The notes under the pieces: generated by a model
The model's database searches: none
Told to the model about the DNA's origin: nothing
The model's input: the letters and a program-made list of their open reading frames with translations, nothing else
Made by a program: the position numbers and the translations under genes
From: Mycobacterium shimoidei
Lineage (GTDB): Bacteria > Actinomycetota > Actinomycetes > Mycobacteriales > Mycobacteriaceae
Assembly (NCBI GenBank): GCA_002101905.1
Contig: LQPU01000044.1
Coordinates: forward strand, 1 to 61,341
DNA length: 61,341 nt
Direction: 5' to 3'
Shown: positions 7,128 to 15,305 of the stretch, in pieces
How the letters are laid out: every line of letters starts with the position of its first letter
How positions within the stretch are numbered: the stretch's first letter is position 1

Positions 7128-8204
7128 CTAGAGCTGGCTGAAGCAGTCTCGGCCGGACTTCGACTTGGACGCCGGAATGGTGGCGTTCTGGGTCGAGAAG
7201 GTGGCCTCCACCCCGGAATTGGTGACCTTCACGGTGTCGGCGTGGATGCCCAGCGGGTAATTCTTGGTCGCCTTCGACGTGAGCTCGTCGAGGTGCTTTT
7301 GCACCTTGTCCGTGGACATGTTCGAGCCCAGCGCGCTCAGCTCGACCACCTGCAGCGACAGCCCGTTGTCCTCGATCTGCGGCTTGACGGTGGCCTTGTC
7401 CAGCAGGCCCTTCAGTTCGACCGTCCCGGCGCCGGGATTGGTGGTGACCTTGCTGGTCACAAAGCTTCCCAGTACCGGGATGGCGTCCTGGATGGATTCT
7501 TTGATGCCGTCCGCAGACCAGGTGATGGTGCCGTTCAGCGCCCCGATCGTGCCCTTGGAATCACCGCTGCCATTGAGGTTGACGTCGTCGATGTTGAGGG
7601 TGATCTTCATGCCCTTGGCGCTGCGCACCTGATTTCCGGCCGTCTCCACCGAGATGTTGGTGTAGTGGTCGGTGAGGTATTGCCAGAGCACCGGCGGCGA
7701 GGTCGCGAACGACGCGGTGGCGCTGTCTTCGACCTCGCACTGCACGGCATTGGCTACCTTGCTGTCGGCGGTGTTACGCGCGTAGAGCTCCGCGCCGATC
7801 AGCCCCGCCAGCGGCACCAGCAGCACAATCACCAGGATCAGGACCAGCGAAGTCCGGTTGGCGAAGAACCCGCGGCGCGCCTTTGTCGGTGTGCCGCTCG
7901 GCTCCGACGGGCTGGATATCCGGCTGGTGGCCTGCTCCTGGTGCATCGGCGGCGGGCCGGGCTGCCGGGCCTGCGGGTATGCGGGTCGCGGTGGTGCAGG
8001 CTGGCGTGGCGGCGGGCCCGGCGGGGGGCCGGACGGCCGCGGCGGCGGCGGCGGATTGCGTGGCGGCTGCGGACGGCCGCCCTGCGGGATCCGCTGCGTC
8101 GGCGATTGGGACGGGCCGGGACCAGGCTGCGGGCGGCTCGGGCGCGACGCAGGCCGAGTCCAATCCGGCCCGTCGCCGCGGGAAGGCCCTTGCGGAGTCG
8201 TCAC
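7128..8204 (-). CDS. Membrane-anchored DUF2993 protein (Rv0479c type), copy 1
   Basis: A 358-residue protein with three parts. A cytoplasmic Pro/Arg/Gly-rich leader (about residues 1-105) is followed by one membrane helix (LVLILVIVLLVPLAGLIGAELYA, about 114-136) and an extracytoplasmic DUF2993 domain. The domain resembles the LmeA fold, which I recall as a phospholipid-binding protein in lipomannan elongation. A lipid-handling role in the cell envelope is therefore plausible but unproven. It is the downstream member of a tandem pair: the neighbour at 8251-9198 has the same plan. Forty-six bases separate them and both probably follow the same promoter. Confidence 0.82.
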   Translation of the reverse strand: MTTPQGPSRGDGPDWTRPASRPSRPQPGPGPSQSPTQRIPQGGRPQPPRNPPPPPRPSGPPPGPPPRQPAPPRPAYPQARQPGPPPMHQEQATSRISSPSEPSGTPTKARRGFFANRTSLVLILVIVLLVPLAGLIGAELYARNTADSKVANAVQCEVEDSATASFATSPPVLWQYLTDHYTNISVETAGNQVRSAKGMKITLNIDDVNLNGSGDSKGTIGALNGTITWSADGIKESIQDAIPVLGSFVTSKVTTNPGAGTVELKGLLDKATVKPQIEDNGLSLQVVELSALGSNMSTDKVQKHLDELTSKATKNYPLGIHADTVKVTNSGVEATFSTQNATIPASKSKSGRDCFSQL

Positions 8205-8250
8205 TAGCGCGATTTTGCCCTATCGAGCCACGCGAAGTCGAAGGTTGTTT

Positions 8251-9198
8251 TCACAGGTTGGCGAAGCAAGGGTCCTGACTGTGTGCCGGGATGGTGGCGT
8301 TTCGGGTCGAAAAGTAGCCCACCACACCGGTATCGGTGACCTCGACGCTGTCGGCGTGCACGCCCAGCGGGTATTTCTTGAGCAGCCGGGCGGTGAAGTC
8401 GTCCAGGGCCGGCTGCACGGATTCTTTCGGCAAGGCCATGCTGCCCAACCCGGTGAGGCTGACCACCTGCAAAGACAGCCCATTGTTCACCACCTGGGGC
8501 TTGACGACGGCGGTTGCCAGCCCGAACGCGCCCTTCAATTCGACCGTGCCGTCGGCGGGGTTGGTGGTGACATCGGAGACCAGATTGCCCAGCAACGGAA
8601 CCATCTCGCGGATGGTCTCCTTGATGCCCTTGGACGGCCAGGTGAGCCTGGCGTCCAGCGCGCCGATGGTGCCGCCGGAGTCCTCGGTGCTCTGCAACCG
8701 CACGTCGGAGATGCTCAACTCGGCCTTCATCAGCTTGGCGTCCTTGACCTGATTGCCGGCGGTCTCGATGGAGATGTTGGTGTAGTGACCTGTGACGTGT
8801 TGCCACAGAAACGGCGGTGCCACACCGAAAGTCACGCTCGCGTTGTCGCGCACAACGCATTCCGTCGCCTCGGTCACTTTGCTGTCCGCAAGGTGCCGCG
8901 CGTATAACTCGGTGCCGATGAGTCCGGCGATGAGCAGCGCGACCACGATCACGAAGACCAGCACGATGGAGACCGGGTCGCCGAACGAGCGGCGGCGCTT
9001 GAGCTTCACAGTGTCCTCCGACGGCTCCGCGGCCGGGTACTCCTGGACGTCCGGCGGCGGGGCCCATGCTGGCCCAGCCGGCTGCTCCGGTGTGGTGGGC
9101 GGCGTTTCGAACGGCGTTGCCGGGTGCGTAGCGTCGGCCTCCGGCCCGGGGCGAGCCCAGATCGACGGATCGCCGTCGGGTTCCTGCGGGTTCGTCAT
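8251..9198 (-). CDS. Membrane-anchored DUF2993 protein, copy 2 (tandem paralogue)
   Basis: A 315-residue protein with a shorter proline-rich leader, one membrane helix (VSIVLVFVIVVALLIAGLIG, about residues 76-95) and a DUF2993 domain. It shares with its downstream neighbour the strings GAELYAR/GTELYAR, WQYLTDHYTNIS/WQHVTGHYTNIS, ETAGNQV and NATIPA. M. tuberculosis has a single gene here (Rv0479c) as I recall, so this is a tandem duplication or retained ancient pair. The start ATG overlaps the stop of the nitrilase gene (ATGA), so it is co-translated with it. Confidence 0.8.
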   Translation of the reverse strand: MTNPQEPDGDPSIWARPGPEADATHPATPFETPPTTPEQPAGPAWAPPPDVQEYPAAEPSEDTVKLKRRRSFGDPVSIVLVFVIVVALLIAGLIGTELYARHLADSKVTEATECVVRDNASVTFGVAPPFLWQHVTGHYTNISIETAGNQVKDAKLMKAELSISDVRLQSTEDSGGTIGALDARLTWPSKGIKETIREMVPLLGNLVSDVTTNPADGTVELKGAFGLATAVVKPQVVNNGLSLQVVSLTGLGSMALPKESVQPALDDFTARLLKKYPLGVHADSVEVTDTGVVGYFSTRNATIPAHSQDPCFANL

Positions 9199-10013
9199 CC
9201 CGGCGATTCTGCCTTATCGATACCGGCGAAGTCGGCCTGATTACGCAGCACCGCGATAGTGTCGCGCGCCGCGCGGACCCGGTCGAGGTCGAGGTCGGCA
9301 ACCAGCAGCTGCGGTTGGGCGCCCGCGGCCACCACCACCTCGCCGAACGGCGAGACCACCAGGCTGCCGCCCACCCCGGTGGGGGCGCCGGACTTGCCGA
9401 GCGACCGACCCGGATCGGCCTGCCCGGCCGCCGCGATGTAGCTGGTGGCATCCAGCGCCCGCGCCCGCGCCAGCAGGGTCCACTGCTCGAGCTTGCCGGT
9501 CCCCGAGCCCCACGACGCCGCGACCACGATCAGCGCGGCGCCGCTGCGCGCCAGGGCGGTGTAGAGCTGCGGGAACCGGATGTCGTAGCACGTCGTCAGC
9601 CCCACCCCGATGCCGTCGACGGTGATCACCACCGGCTCCTGGCCCGGCGCGACGGTGCGCGACTCGGTGAACCCGAACGCGTCGTAGAGGTGAATCTTGT
9701 CGTAGTGGGCGTCGAGGCCGGGGCCGACGGCCAGCAGTGTGTTTTTGACCCGCCCGGCGTCGGCCGGGGTGAACATCCCGGCGATGACCACAAGGCCCGC
9801 CTCGTGGGCGATCCGGCGCACCCCGTCGGCCCACGGGCCGTCGAGGGGTTCGGCGATCGGCGCCAGCGGCACTCCGAACCGGCACATCGTCGCCTCTGGG
9901 AACACCACGAGCGCTGCGCCGGAGTCGGCGGCCCGGCGGGTGTAGTCGCGCACCACCTCGAGGTTGTCGCTCGGCTCGGTGCCGCTGAGGATCTGCGCCA
10001 CCGCAATCCGCAT
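9195..10013 (-). CDS. Carbon-nitrogen hydrolase (nitrilase/omega-amidase family, Rv0480c type)
   Basis: A 272-residue cytoplasmic amidase. The catalytic triad of the nitrilase superfamily is visible: Glu in VVFPEATMC (about residue 40), Lys in YDKIHLYDAF (about 110), and Cys in GVGLTTCYDIRFP (about 145). Members such as Nit2 and NagK-like amidases hydrolyse deaminated glutathione or omega-amides; the substrate here is not known. It is first in an operon with the two DUF2993 genes, overlapping the next gene by four bases. Start ATG 10013 gives the standard MRIAVAQ N-terminus. Confidence 0.9.
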   Translation of the reverse strand: MRIAVAQILSGTEPSDNLEVVRDYTRRAADSGAALVVFPEATMCRFGVPLAPIAEPLDGPWADGVRRIAHEAGLVVIAGMFTPADAGRVKNTLLAVGPGLDAHYDKIHLYDAFGFTESRTVAPGQEPVVITVDGIGVGLTTCYDIRFPQLYTALARSGAALIVVAASWGSGTGKLEQWTLLARARALDATSYIAAAGQADPGRSLGKSGAPTGVGGSLVVSPFGEVVVAAGAQPQLLVADLDLDRVRAARDTIAVLRNQADFAGIDKAESPG

Positions 10014-10110
10014 GTGCGCCAGCTTAGGGGCGATCGCAAGCGCGGCGGAGCCGGGCGCAGCGGGTCGCCCCGGATAAGGCTAGGGGCTAGTGCGGACGGG
10101 CCTCGCGCGA

Positions 10111-10626
10111 TCAGGCGTTCTCGCTGATCCACATGGTGGTGAAGCGCTGCTCGGCGATCAGCAGCTCGACCAGCTGGTTGCCGATGAAGTTCTCCAGCTT
10201 GCCGCCGACGAGCGGGATGCGGACCTCCACGGTCGCCTGGAATTTCAGCCGGGCGCCGCCCGTCTGGGACATCGGCTCCAGCACGGCAGTGCCCGTCAAC
10301 GCGGCCGGCGCGTCCAAAATCGATCCGACGACAGTGGCGGTGGCGGTGCCGTCGGTGACCGGGCCCCAGGTCTCCTCGCGCCGAATACGCAAATCGCCGC
10401 GGTGGAATTGGCTCACCAACGCCGGGAGCCGATCGCTGCGCAGCACCTGGGTGGTGATGACGTCCACACCGCCGCCGGTCCCTTCGCTCCGCAACGAATC
10501 CAGGGTCGCCTGATCTGCGCCGGAATCGGCCAGCCGGGCCAGCCAATACTGCTCGTCACTGAATGCCTGCAGTACCTGTTCGACGCTGGCCCCGTAATCG
10601 GTTGACATGTCGAATGAACGCGGCAT
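10111..10626 (-). CDS. DUF2505 protein (Rv0481c type, SRPBCC-like fold)
   Basis: A 171-residue protein. The pattern (FDMSTDYGASVEQVLQAFSD at the start, then beta-rich segments and ETWGPVTDG) fits DUF2505, which belongs to the START/SRPBCC ligand-binding superfamily. No catalytic residues can be named. It is divergent from murB with only 26 bases between the two starts, so their promoters must overlap. Length agrees with Rv0481c (174). Confidence 0.82.
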   Translation of the reverse strand: MPRSFDMSTDYGASVEQVLQAFSDEQYWLARLADSGADQATLDSLRSEGTGGGVDVITTQVLRSDRLPALVSQFHRGDLRIRREETWGPVTDGTATATVVGSILDAPAALTGTAVLEPMSQTGGARLKFQATVEVRIPLVGGKLENFIGNQLVELLIAEQRFTTMWISENA

Positions 10627-10652
10627 AGCAGGTCAGGCTACCGTCATGGGCC

Positions 10653-11717
10653 ATGGCGGGAACGATGTTCGCCGGGGCGCATGTCGCCGAGGCGGTTCCG
10701 TTGGCGCCGTTGACCACCTTGCGGGTCGGACCCGTCGCGCAACGCGTCATCACGTGCACCAGCACCGAACAAATCGTCAGCACGCTGCGACAGCTCGACG
10801 CCGAGAAGTGCCGTCCGCTGCTAGTGCTGGCCGGCGGCTCCAACGTGGTCATCGCCGACACGCTGACCGACCTGACGGTGGTGCGGCTGGCCGCCGACGC
10901 CGTCACCATCGACGGCAGCATCGTGCGCGCCGAAGCCGGTGCACAGTGGGACGCCGTGGTTGCGCAAACCATCGCGTCGGGTTTGGGCGGGCTGGAGTGC
11001 ATGTCCGGTATCCCCGGTTCGGCCGGCGCCACCCCGGTACAGAACGTGGGCGCCTACGGCGCCGAGGTGGCCGACACCATCACCCGCGTGCGGGTGCTGG
11101 ACCGCCGCAGCGGCGAGGTGAGCTGGCTGGCGCCGGCCCAACTGGGGTTCGGGTATCGCACCAGCGTGCTCAAACACTCCGACGCGGCGGTCGTGTTGGA
11201 GGTGGAGTTCGCCCTGGACGCCTCGGGGCGCAGTGCGCCACTGCGCTACGACGAGCTGATCGTCGCGCTGGACGCGACCCAAGGCCAGCGCGCCGACCCG
11301 GTGGCGGTGCGAAAAGCGGTGCTGGCGCTGCGTTCTCGCAAGGGGATGGTGCTCGACGCCGCCGACCACGACACCTGGAGTGTGGGGTCGTTCTTCACCA
11401 ATCCGGTTGTCCCAGGGGAGGTTTACCAGCGGCTGGCCGACCAGGTGCAGCGGCCGGTGCCGCACTATCCGGCCCCGGACGGCGTCAAGCTGGCCGCCGG
11501 TTGGTTGGTCGAACAAGCCGGGTTCGGCAAAGGCTATCCGGATGTCGACGACGCGCCTTGCCGGCTGTCCACCAAACATGCGCTTGCTTTGACCAACCGC
11601 GGCACGGCCACCGCCGCCGATGTGGTGGCACTGGCACGCACCATCCGGGACGGCGTCCGCGACGTGTTTGGTATCACACTGACCCCAGAACCCGTGCTAG
11701 TGGGCTGCACGCTGTAA
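10653..11717 (+). CDS. murB: UDP-N-acetylenolpyruvoylglucosamine reductase
   Basis: A 354-residue FAD enzyme that reduces UDP-GlcNAc-enolpyruvate to UDP-MurNAc with NADPH, an early cytoplasmic step of peptidoglycan synthesis. The FAD-binding domain shows LAGGSNVVIAD (about residues 66-76) and the signature GLECMSGIPGSAGATPVQNVGAYG. The catalytic serine region is VGSFFTNPVV, and a C-terminal glutamate region is TPEPVLVG. The start at 10653 sits close to a -10-like element, so a leaderless message is possible; an in-frame ATG at 10665 is the alternative. Upstream and divergent is the DUF2505 gene; lprQ follows after 45 bases, giving two cell-wall genes in a row. Confidence 0.95.
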   Translation: MAGTMFAGAHVAEAVPLAPLTTLRVGPVAQRVITCTSTEQIVSTLRQLDAEKCRPLLVLAGGSNVVIADTLTDLTVVRLAADAVTIDGSIVRAEAGAQWDAVVAQTIASGLGGLECMSGIPGSAGATPVQNVGAYGAEVADTITRVRVLDRRSGEVSWLAPAQLGFGYRTSVLKHSDAAVVLEVEFALDASGRSAPLRYDELIVALDATQGQRADPVAVRKAVLALRSRKGMVLDAADHDTWSVGSFFTNPVVPGEVYQRLADQVQRPVPHYPAPDGVKLAAGWLVEQAGFGKGYPDVDDAPCRLSTKHALALTNRGTATAADVVALARTIRDGVRDVFGITLTPEPVLVGCTL

Positions 11718-11762
11718 ACACGTGCGCGGAAGCGGCCGTTTTCGCCGGTATCTTGGTTTGTC

Positions 11763-13073
11763 GTGAGTACAGCGCGCGACCTGCCGCCGATCAGTCGGCG
11801 CCGGGCTTTGTCTGCGCTGGCGGTGGGGATGTTCGCCCCGAATGTTCTGGCCGCGTGTTCCGGGGGACAGAGCAAACAGGCCGAGAAGCCCAAGCCGCCG
11901 GCGGCGCCCAGCTTGACGTTCCGCCCCGCGGACAAGGCCGAAGACGTCGTTCCCACCGCGCCGATCAGCGTCGAGGTCCGCGACGGCTGGCTGCAGCGGG
12001 TCGCGCTGACCAATTCCAGCGGCAAGGTGGTGGCCGGGGCGTTCAACCGGGACCGCACCGTCTACACCATCACCGAACCGCTGGGCTACGACACCACCTA
12101 CACCTGGAGCGGTTCGGCGGTCGGCCACGACGGCAAGGCCGTCCCGGTGACCGGCAAGTTGACCACCGTCACGCCCACCAAGGAGATCGACGGCGGCTTC
12201 CAGCTCGCCGATGGCCAGACCGTCGGCATCGCGGCGCCGATCATCATCCAGTTCGATGCGCCCATCAGCGACAAGGCCGCTGTCGAGCGAGCGCTGAAGG
12301 TCACCACCGACCCGCCCGTCGAGGGCAGCTGGGCGTGGCTGCCCGACGAAGCCCAGGGCGCTCGAGTGCACTACCGCACCCGCGAGTACTACCCGGCGGG
12401 CACCAAGGTGAACGTCGAGGCGAAGCTGTACGGGGTGCCGTTCGGGGACGGCGCCTACGGCAAGCAGGACATGAGCCTGACTTTCCAGATCGGTCGCCGC
12501 CAGGTGGTCAAGGCCGAAATCTCCTCGCACCGCATTCAGGTGATTCGCGACGAGGGCGTCATCATGGACTTCCCGTGCAGCTACGGCGAGGGCGACAAGC
12601 CGCGCAACGTCACCCGCAACGGCATCCACGTGGTCACCGAGAAATACGCCGACTTCTACATGTCCAACCCGGCCGCCGGTTACACCAACATCCACGAGCG
12701 CTGGGCGGTGCGGATCTCCAATAACGGTGAGTTCATCCACGCCAACCCGGCAAGCGCTGGCGCGCAAGGCAATACGAACGTCACCAACGGCTGTGTCAAT
12801 CTGTCCACGGCCGATGCCGAGCAGTACTTCCACAGCGCGATCTACGGCGACCCGGTCGAGGTGACCGGTAGCCGAATCCAGCTGTCGTACGCCGACGGCG
12901 ACATCTGGGACTGGGCCGTGGACTGGGACACCTGGGTGGGCATGTCGGCACTGCCGCCGCCCAGCGGGACCAAACCGTCACCCGCGTCGATGCCGCGCAG
13001 CGCGCCGGCCACCCCGAGCGATGCGCCGACGCTGTCGGGCACCCCGACTACTGGCGCGCGACCCGGCGGCTAG
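11763..13073 (+). CDS. lprQ: L,D-transpeptidase lipoprotein (LprQ, Ldt5 type)
   Basis: A 436-residue exported enzyme that makes 3-3 crosslinks in peptidoglycan. The N-terminus has a twin-arginine-like SRRRAL and a lipobox ending VLAAC, with Cys about residue 32 as the lipidation site. Ig-like domains follow, then a YkuD catalytic domain with His about 326 (EFIHANP) and Cys about 344 (TNGCVNLS). A Pro/Ser/Thr-rich tail ends the protein, as in M. tuberculosis Rv0483 (Ldt5). The start GTG is preceded by a -10-like TATCTT (11749-11754) eight bases upstream, so translation is probably leaderless. Its last 26 bases overlap the convergent SDR gene. Confidence 0.93.
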   Translation: MSTARDLPPISRRRALSALAVGMFAPNVLAACSGGQSKQAEKPKPPAAPSLTFRPADKAEDVVPTAPISVEVRDGWLQRVALTNSSGKVVAGAFNRDRTVYTITEPLGYDTTYTWSGSAVGHDGKAVPVTGKLTTVTPTKEIDGGFQLADGQTVGIAAPIIIQFDAPISDKAAVERALKVTTDPPVEGSWAWLPDEAQGARVHYRTREYYPAGTKVNVEAKLYGVPFGDGAYGKQDMSLTFQIGRRQVVKAEISSHRIQVIRDEGVIMDFPCSYGEGDKPRNVTRNGIHVVTEKYADFYMSNPAAGYTNIHERWAVRISNNGEFIHANPASAGAQGNTNVTNGCVNLSTADAEQYFHSAIYGDPVEVTGSRIQLSYADGDIWDWAVDWDTWVGMSALPPPSGTKPSPASMPRSAPATPSDAPTLSGTPTTGARPGG

Positions 13074-13794
13074 CGGTTGCCTGATCGCGCGGCCGGATCA
13101 CGATCTGGTCCAGGTTGACGTGCGACGGGCGCGATGCCACGAACCCGATCACCTCGGCGACATCGGCTGCCACCAGCGGCGTCATCCCCGCGTAAACGGC
13201 GTCGGCGCGCTCCTGGTCACCGTCGAAGCGCACCAGCGAAAACTCCGTCTCCACAGCGCCGGGCGCAATTTCGGTGAGCCGCACCGGCTTTCCCAACAGT
13301 TCGCCGCGCAGCGTACGGTGCAGCGCACCTTGGGCGTGCTTGGCCGACGTATAGCCTGCGCCGCCGTCGTAAATCTCCATCGCCGCGACCGAGGTGACGG
13401 TGACGATCAAGCCGTCACCGGACGCGATCAGTTTGGGCAGCAGCGCGCGGGTGACGCGCAGCGTGCCGAGCACGTTGGTCTCCCACATCCATCGCCAGTG
13501 CTCCAGGTCGGCCTCGGCGACCGGTGCGAGGCCCTTGGCGCCGCCGGCGTTGTTGACCAGCACGTCAACACGTTCCAGGTGGTCGGCCAGCGCATCGACC
13601 GCGGCGCCGTCAGTGACGTCGGTCACAATCGCGGTGCCGCCGATTTCGTCCGCCAACGCCTTGATGCGATCGGCCCGGCGAGCCACTGCTACTACGTGAA
13701 AGCCTTGAGCCGCGAGGGTTCTCGCGGTTGCCTCACCGATACCGGCGCTGGCCCCGGTGACCACGGCCACTCGTTCGGATCCGGCTGATTTCAC
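13048..13794 (-). CDS. Short-chain dehydrogenase/reductase (Rv0484c type)
   Basis: A 248-residue classical SDR oxidoreductase. The cofactor motif TGASAGIG starts near residue 13, NNAGG near 87, the catalytic Ser lies in VTSVAAM, and YTSAK gives the active-site Tyr and Lys near 150. The residue after the second strand (ARRADR) suggests NADP(H) preference. The substrate is unknown. It is convergent with and overlaps lprQ, and divergent from the ROK-mshA operon, whose leader peptide begins only 37 bases from this GTG start. Confidence 0.9.
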   Translation of the reverse strand: MKSAGSERVAVVTGASAGIGEATARTLAAQGFHVVAVARRADRIKALADEIGGTAIVTDVTDGAAVDALADHLERVDVLVNNAGGAKGLAPVAEADLEHWRWMWETNVLGTLRVTRALLPKLIASGDGLIVTVTSVAAMEIYDGGAGYTSAKHAQGALHRTLRGELLGKPVRLTEIAPGAVETEFSLVRFDGDQERADAVYAGMTPLVAADVAEVIGFVASRPSHVNLDQIVIRPRDQATASRRVARQ

Positions 13795-13817
13795 CTGGAT
13801 AACTGTAGTAGCCGTGC

Positions 13818-13823
13818 TAAATT
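13818..13823 (+). promoter_or_regulatory. -10 element of the leader peptide / ROK-mshA operon
   Basis: TAAATT matches the mycobacterial -10 pattern TAnnnT. It ends seven bases before the GTG at 13831, the spacing expected when transcription starts on or next to the start codon, giving a leaderless message. No convincing -35 box is visible. Confidence 0.6.
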
Positions 13824-13830
13824 CCTCAGC

Positions 13831-13917
13831 GTGTACTCGAGCGCTGTGTTCGGTCTGACGTCCGCGTGTCTGTTCGCGGACTGCGCATGTTGTTGCTGCG
13901 CACGTCGCCGCGTCTGA
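13831..13917 (+). CDS. Poly-cysteine leader peptide (predicted cysteine attenuator) upstream of ROK-mshA
   Basis: A 28-codon ORF starting GTG and ending TGA. It has six cysteines, at positions 13, 18 and 20-23; the last five lie in Cys-Ala-Cys-Cys-Cys-Cys, followed by Ala-Arg-Arg-Arg-Val. The probable transcription start coincides with the GTG, so it should be translated leaderless. The Cys codons lie inside a potential hairpin (13882-13902), directly after another (13860-13881). The downstream operon ends in mshA for mycothiol, a thiol built with cysteine. Leaderless poly-Cys ORFs have been reported as cysteine-responsive attenuators ahead of sulphur genes in mycobacteria; I do not recall one described for this operon. 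Attenuation is inferred; the ORF and promoter spacing are seen directly. Confidence 0.7.
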   Translation: MYSSAVFGLTSACLFADCACCCCARRRV

Positions 13918-13989
13918 CCGGCCTTCCTATCACCGAAGCCGGCGTGCGGCCAGAAACCGCCCATCGGACCTCGGGAAAGGACACAGCCA
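13860..13989 (+). promoter_or_regulatory. Structured leader between poly-Cys ORF and ROK start
   Basis: Stem 1 is GTCCGCG (13860-13866) with CGCGGAC (13875-13881), an eight-base loop. Stem 2 is TGCGCA (13882-13887) with TGCGCA (13897-13902), whose loop holds consecutive Cys codons. After the leader stop, CCGGC/GCCGG and GCCG/CGGC short stems occur before the ribosome binding site GGGAAAGGA (13973-13981). Ribosome stalling at the Cys codons would disrupt stem 2 and could change access to the binding site. Confidence 0.5.
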
Positions 13990-15270
13990 ATGCACTCGAC
14001 AGCTCTCACCCCCCAGTCGCAGGGCCGTAAGACCGCGGTGCGGGCTCGCCACATCGTCGCCCCGTCGCTGCAGCTGTCCGACGCCGCAGCCGCATCGGTC
14101 TTCCGCGCGGTGCGGTTGCGCGGCCCGATCGGCCGTGACGTCATCGCGCAGGTCACCTCGCTGAGCATCGCGACGGTCAATCGTCAGGTCATCGCGCTGC
14201 TGGAAGCGGGCCTGTTGCGTGAACGCGCCGACTTGGCCGTGGCCGGCGCCATCGGGCGCCCGCGCGTGCCCGTCGAGGTCAACCACGAACCGTTTTTGAC
14301 GCTGGGCATCCACATCGGGGCGCGGACGACGAGCATCGTGGCCGCCGACCTGTTCGGCCGCACGCTCGACGTCGTCGAGACCCCGACCCCGCTGAGCGGG
14401 CATGCGGCCGCGCTGGCGACGCTGGCCGACGCGGCCCGACGGTACCTGCGGCGCTGGCACCGGCGCCGCCCGCTGTGGGTCGGGGTGGCCATCGGCGGGG
14501 TGGTCAACGGCGTCACCGGGCACGTCGACCATCTGCGGCTGGGCTGGCGGGACGCCCCGGTGGGGCCGGTGCTGGCCGAAGCCCTGGAACTACCGGTGTC
14601 GGTGGCCTCCCACGTCGACGCGATGGCCGGAGCGGAGCTGCTGCTCGGCATGCGCCGATTTCGGCCGAACACGTCGACCAGCCTGTACGTCTATGCCCGG
14701 GAAACCGTCGGCTATGCGTTGGTGATCGGCGGCCGGGTGCACAGCCCGGCCAGCGGGCCGGGCACCATCGCCAACCTGCCGGTGTCTTCGGAGCTGCTCG
14801 GCGGCTCCGGCCAACTGGAGTCCACCGTCAGCGACGAGGCGGTGCTCGCCGCGGCCCGGCGGTTGCGGCTGGTGCCCGCGAATCGAACCGGCGCCGGCAT
14901 CGGCGACCTGCTCAAGGCGGCCCGCGGCGGCAACCAGCAGGCCAAGGAGCTGCTGGCCGAGCGGGCGCGGGTGCTCGGCGAAGCGGTCGCGCTGCTGCGC
15001 GACATGCTCAACCCCGACGACCTGGTGGTCGGCGGGCAAGCGTTCACCGAGTACCCCGACGGCATGGCCGACGTGGAAGCCGCGTTCGCCGCACGCTCGG
15101 TGCTGGCACCGCGGGAGATCCGGGTCACCGCTTTCGGTAACCGGGTCCAGGAAGCCGGGGCCGGCATCGTGTCGCTGGGCGGGCTCTACGCCGACCCGCT
15201 CGGAGCCATGCGGCGCGCCGCGCCGTCGGGGGTGGGCCGGCGCGTTGTCGGCGACGAGTCGTCGGCCTGA
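13990..15270 (+). CDS. ROK-family transcriptional regulator (Rv0485 type)
   Basis: A 426-residue protein with an N-terminal winged helix-turn-helix (about residues 30-80, including RDVIAQVTSLSIATVNRQVIALLEAG) and a C-terminal ROK/NagC sugar-kinase-like domain (TLGIHIGARTTSIVAADLFG, then VGVAIGGVVNG). The usual zinc-binding Cys cluster and a clear catalytic Asp of sugar kinases are not evident, so it is a regulator and not a kinase. It precedes mshA by 35 bases and is probably co-transcribed. The ribosome binding site GGGAAAGGA lies eight bases before the ATG. The poly-Cys leader at 13831-13917 lies in its 5' region. Confidence 0.9.
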   Translation: MHSTALTPQSQGRKTAVRARHIVAPSLQLSDAAAASVFRAVRLRGPIGRDVIAQVTSLSIATVNRQVIALLEAGLLRERADLAVAGAIGRPRVPVEVNHEPFLTLGIHIGARTTSIVAADLFGRTLDVVETPTPLSGHAAALATLADAARRYLRRWHRRRPLWVGVAIGGVVNGVTGHVDHLRLGWRDAPVGPVLAEALELPVSVASHVDAMAGAELLLGMRRFRPNTSTSLYVYARETVGYALVIGGRVHSPASGPGTIANLPVSSELLGGSGQLESTVSDEAVLAAARRLRLVPANRTGAGIGDLLKAARGGNQQAKELLAERARVLGEAVALLRDMLNPDDLVVGGQAFTEYPDGMADVEAAFAARSVLAPREIRVTAFGNRVQEAGAGIVSLGGLYADPLGAMRRAAPSGVGRRVVGDESSA

Positions 15271-15305
15271 CGTAGCCGAGCCGACGCTCCTGCAAAGATG
15301 GCGGT

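Noticed and set aside
10607..12724. A 705-codon frame overlapping murB and lprQ on the same strand
   Set aside because: It is the wrong frame of two well-conserved enzymes and its translation is Arg/Gly-rich with no family resemblance.
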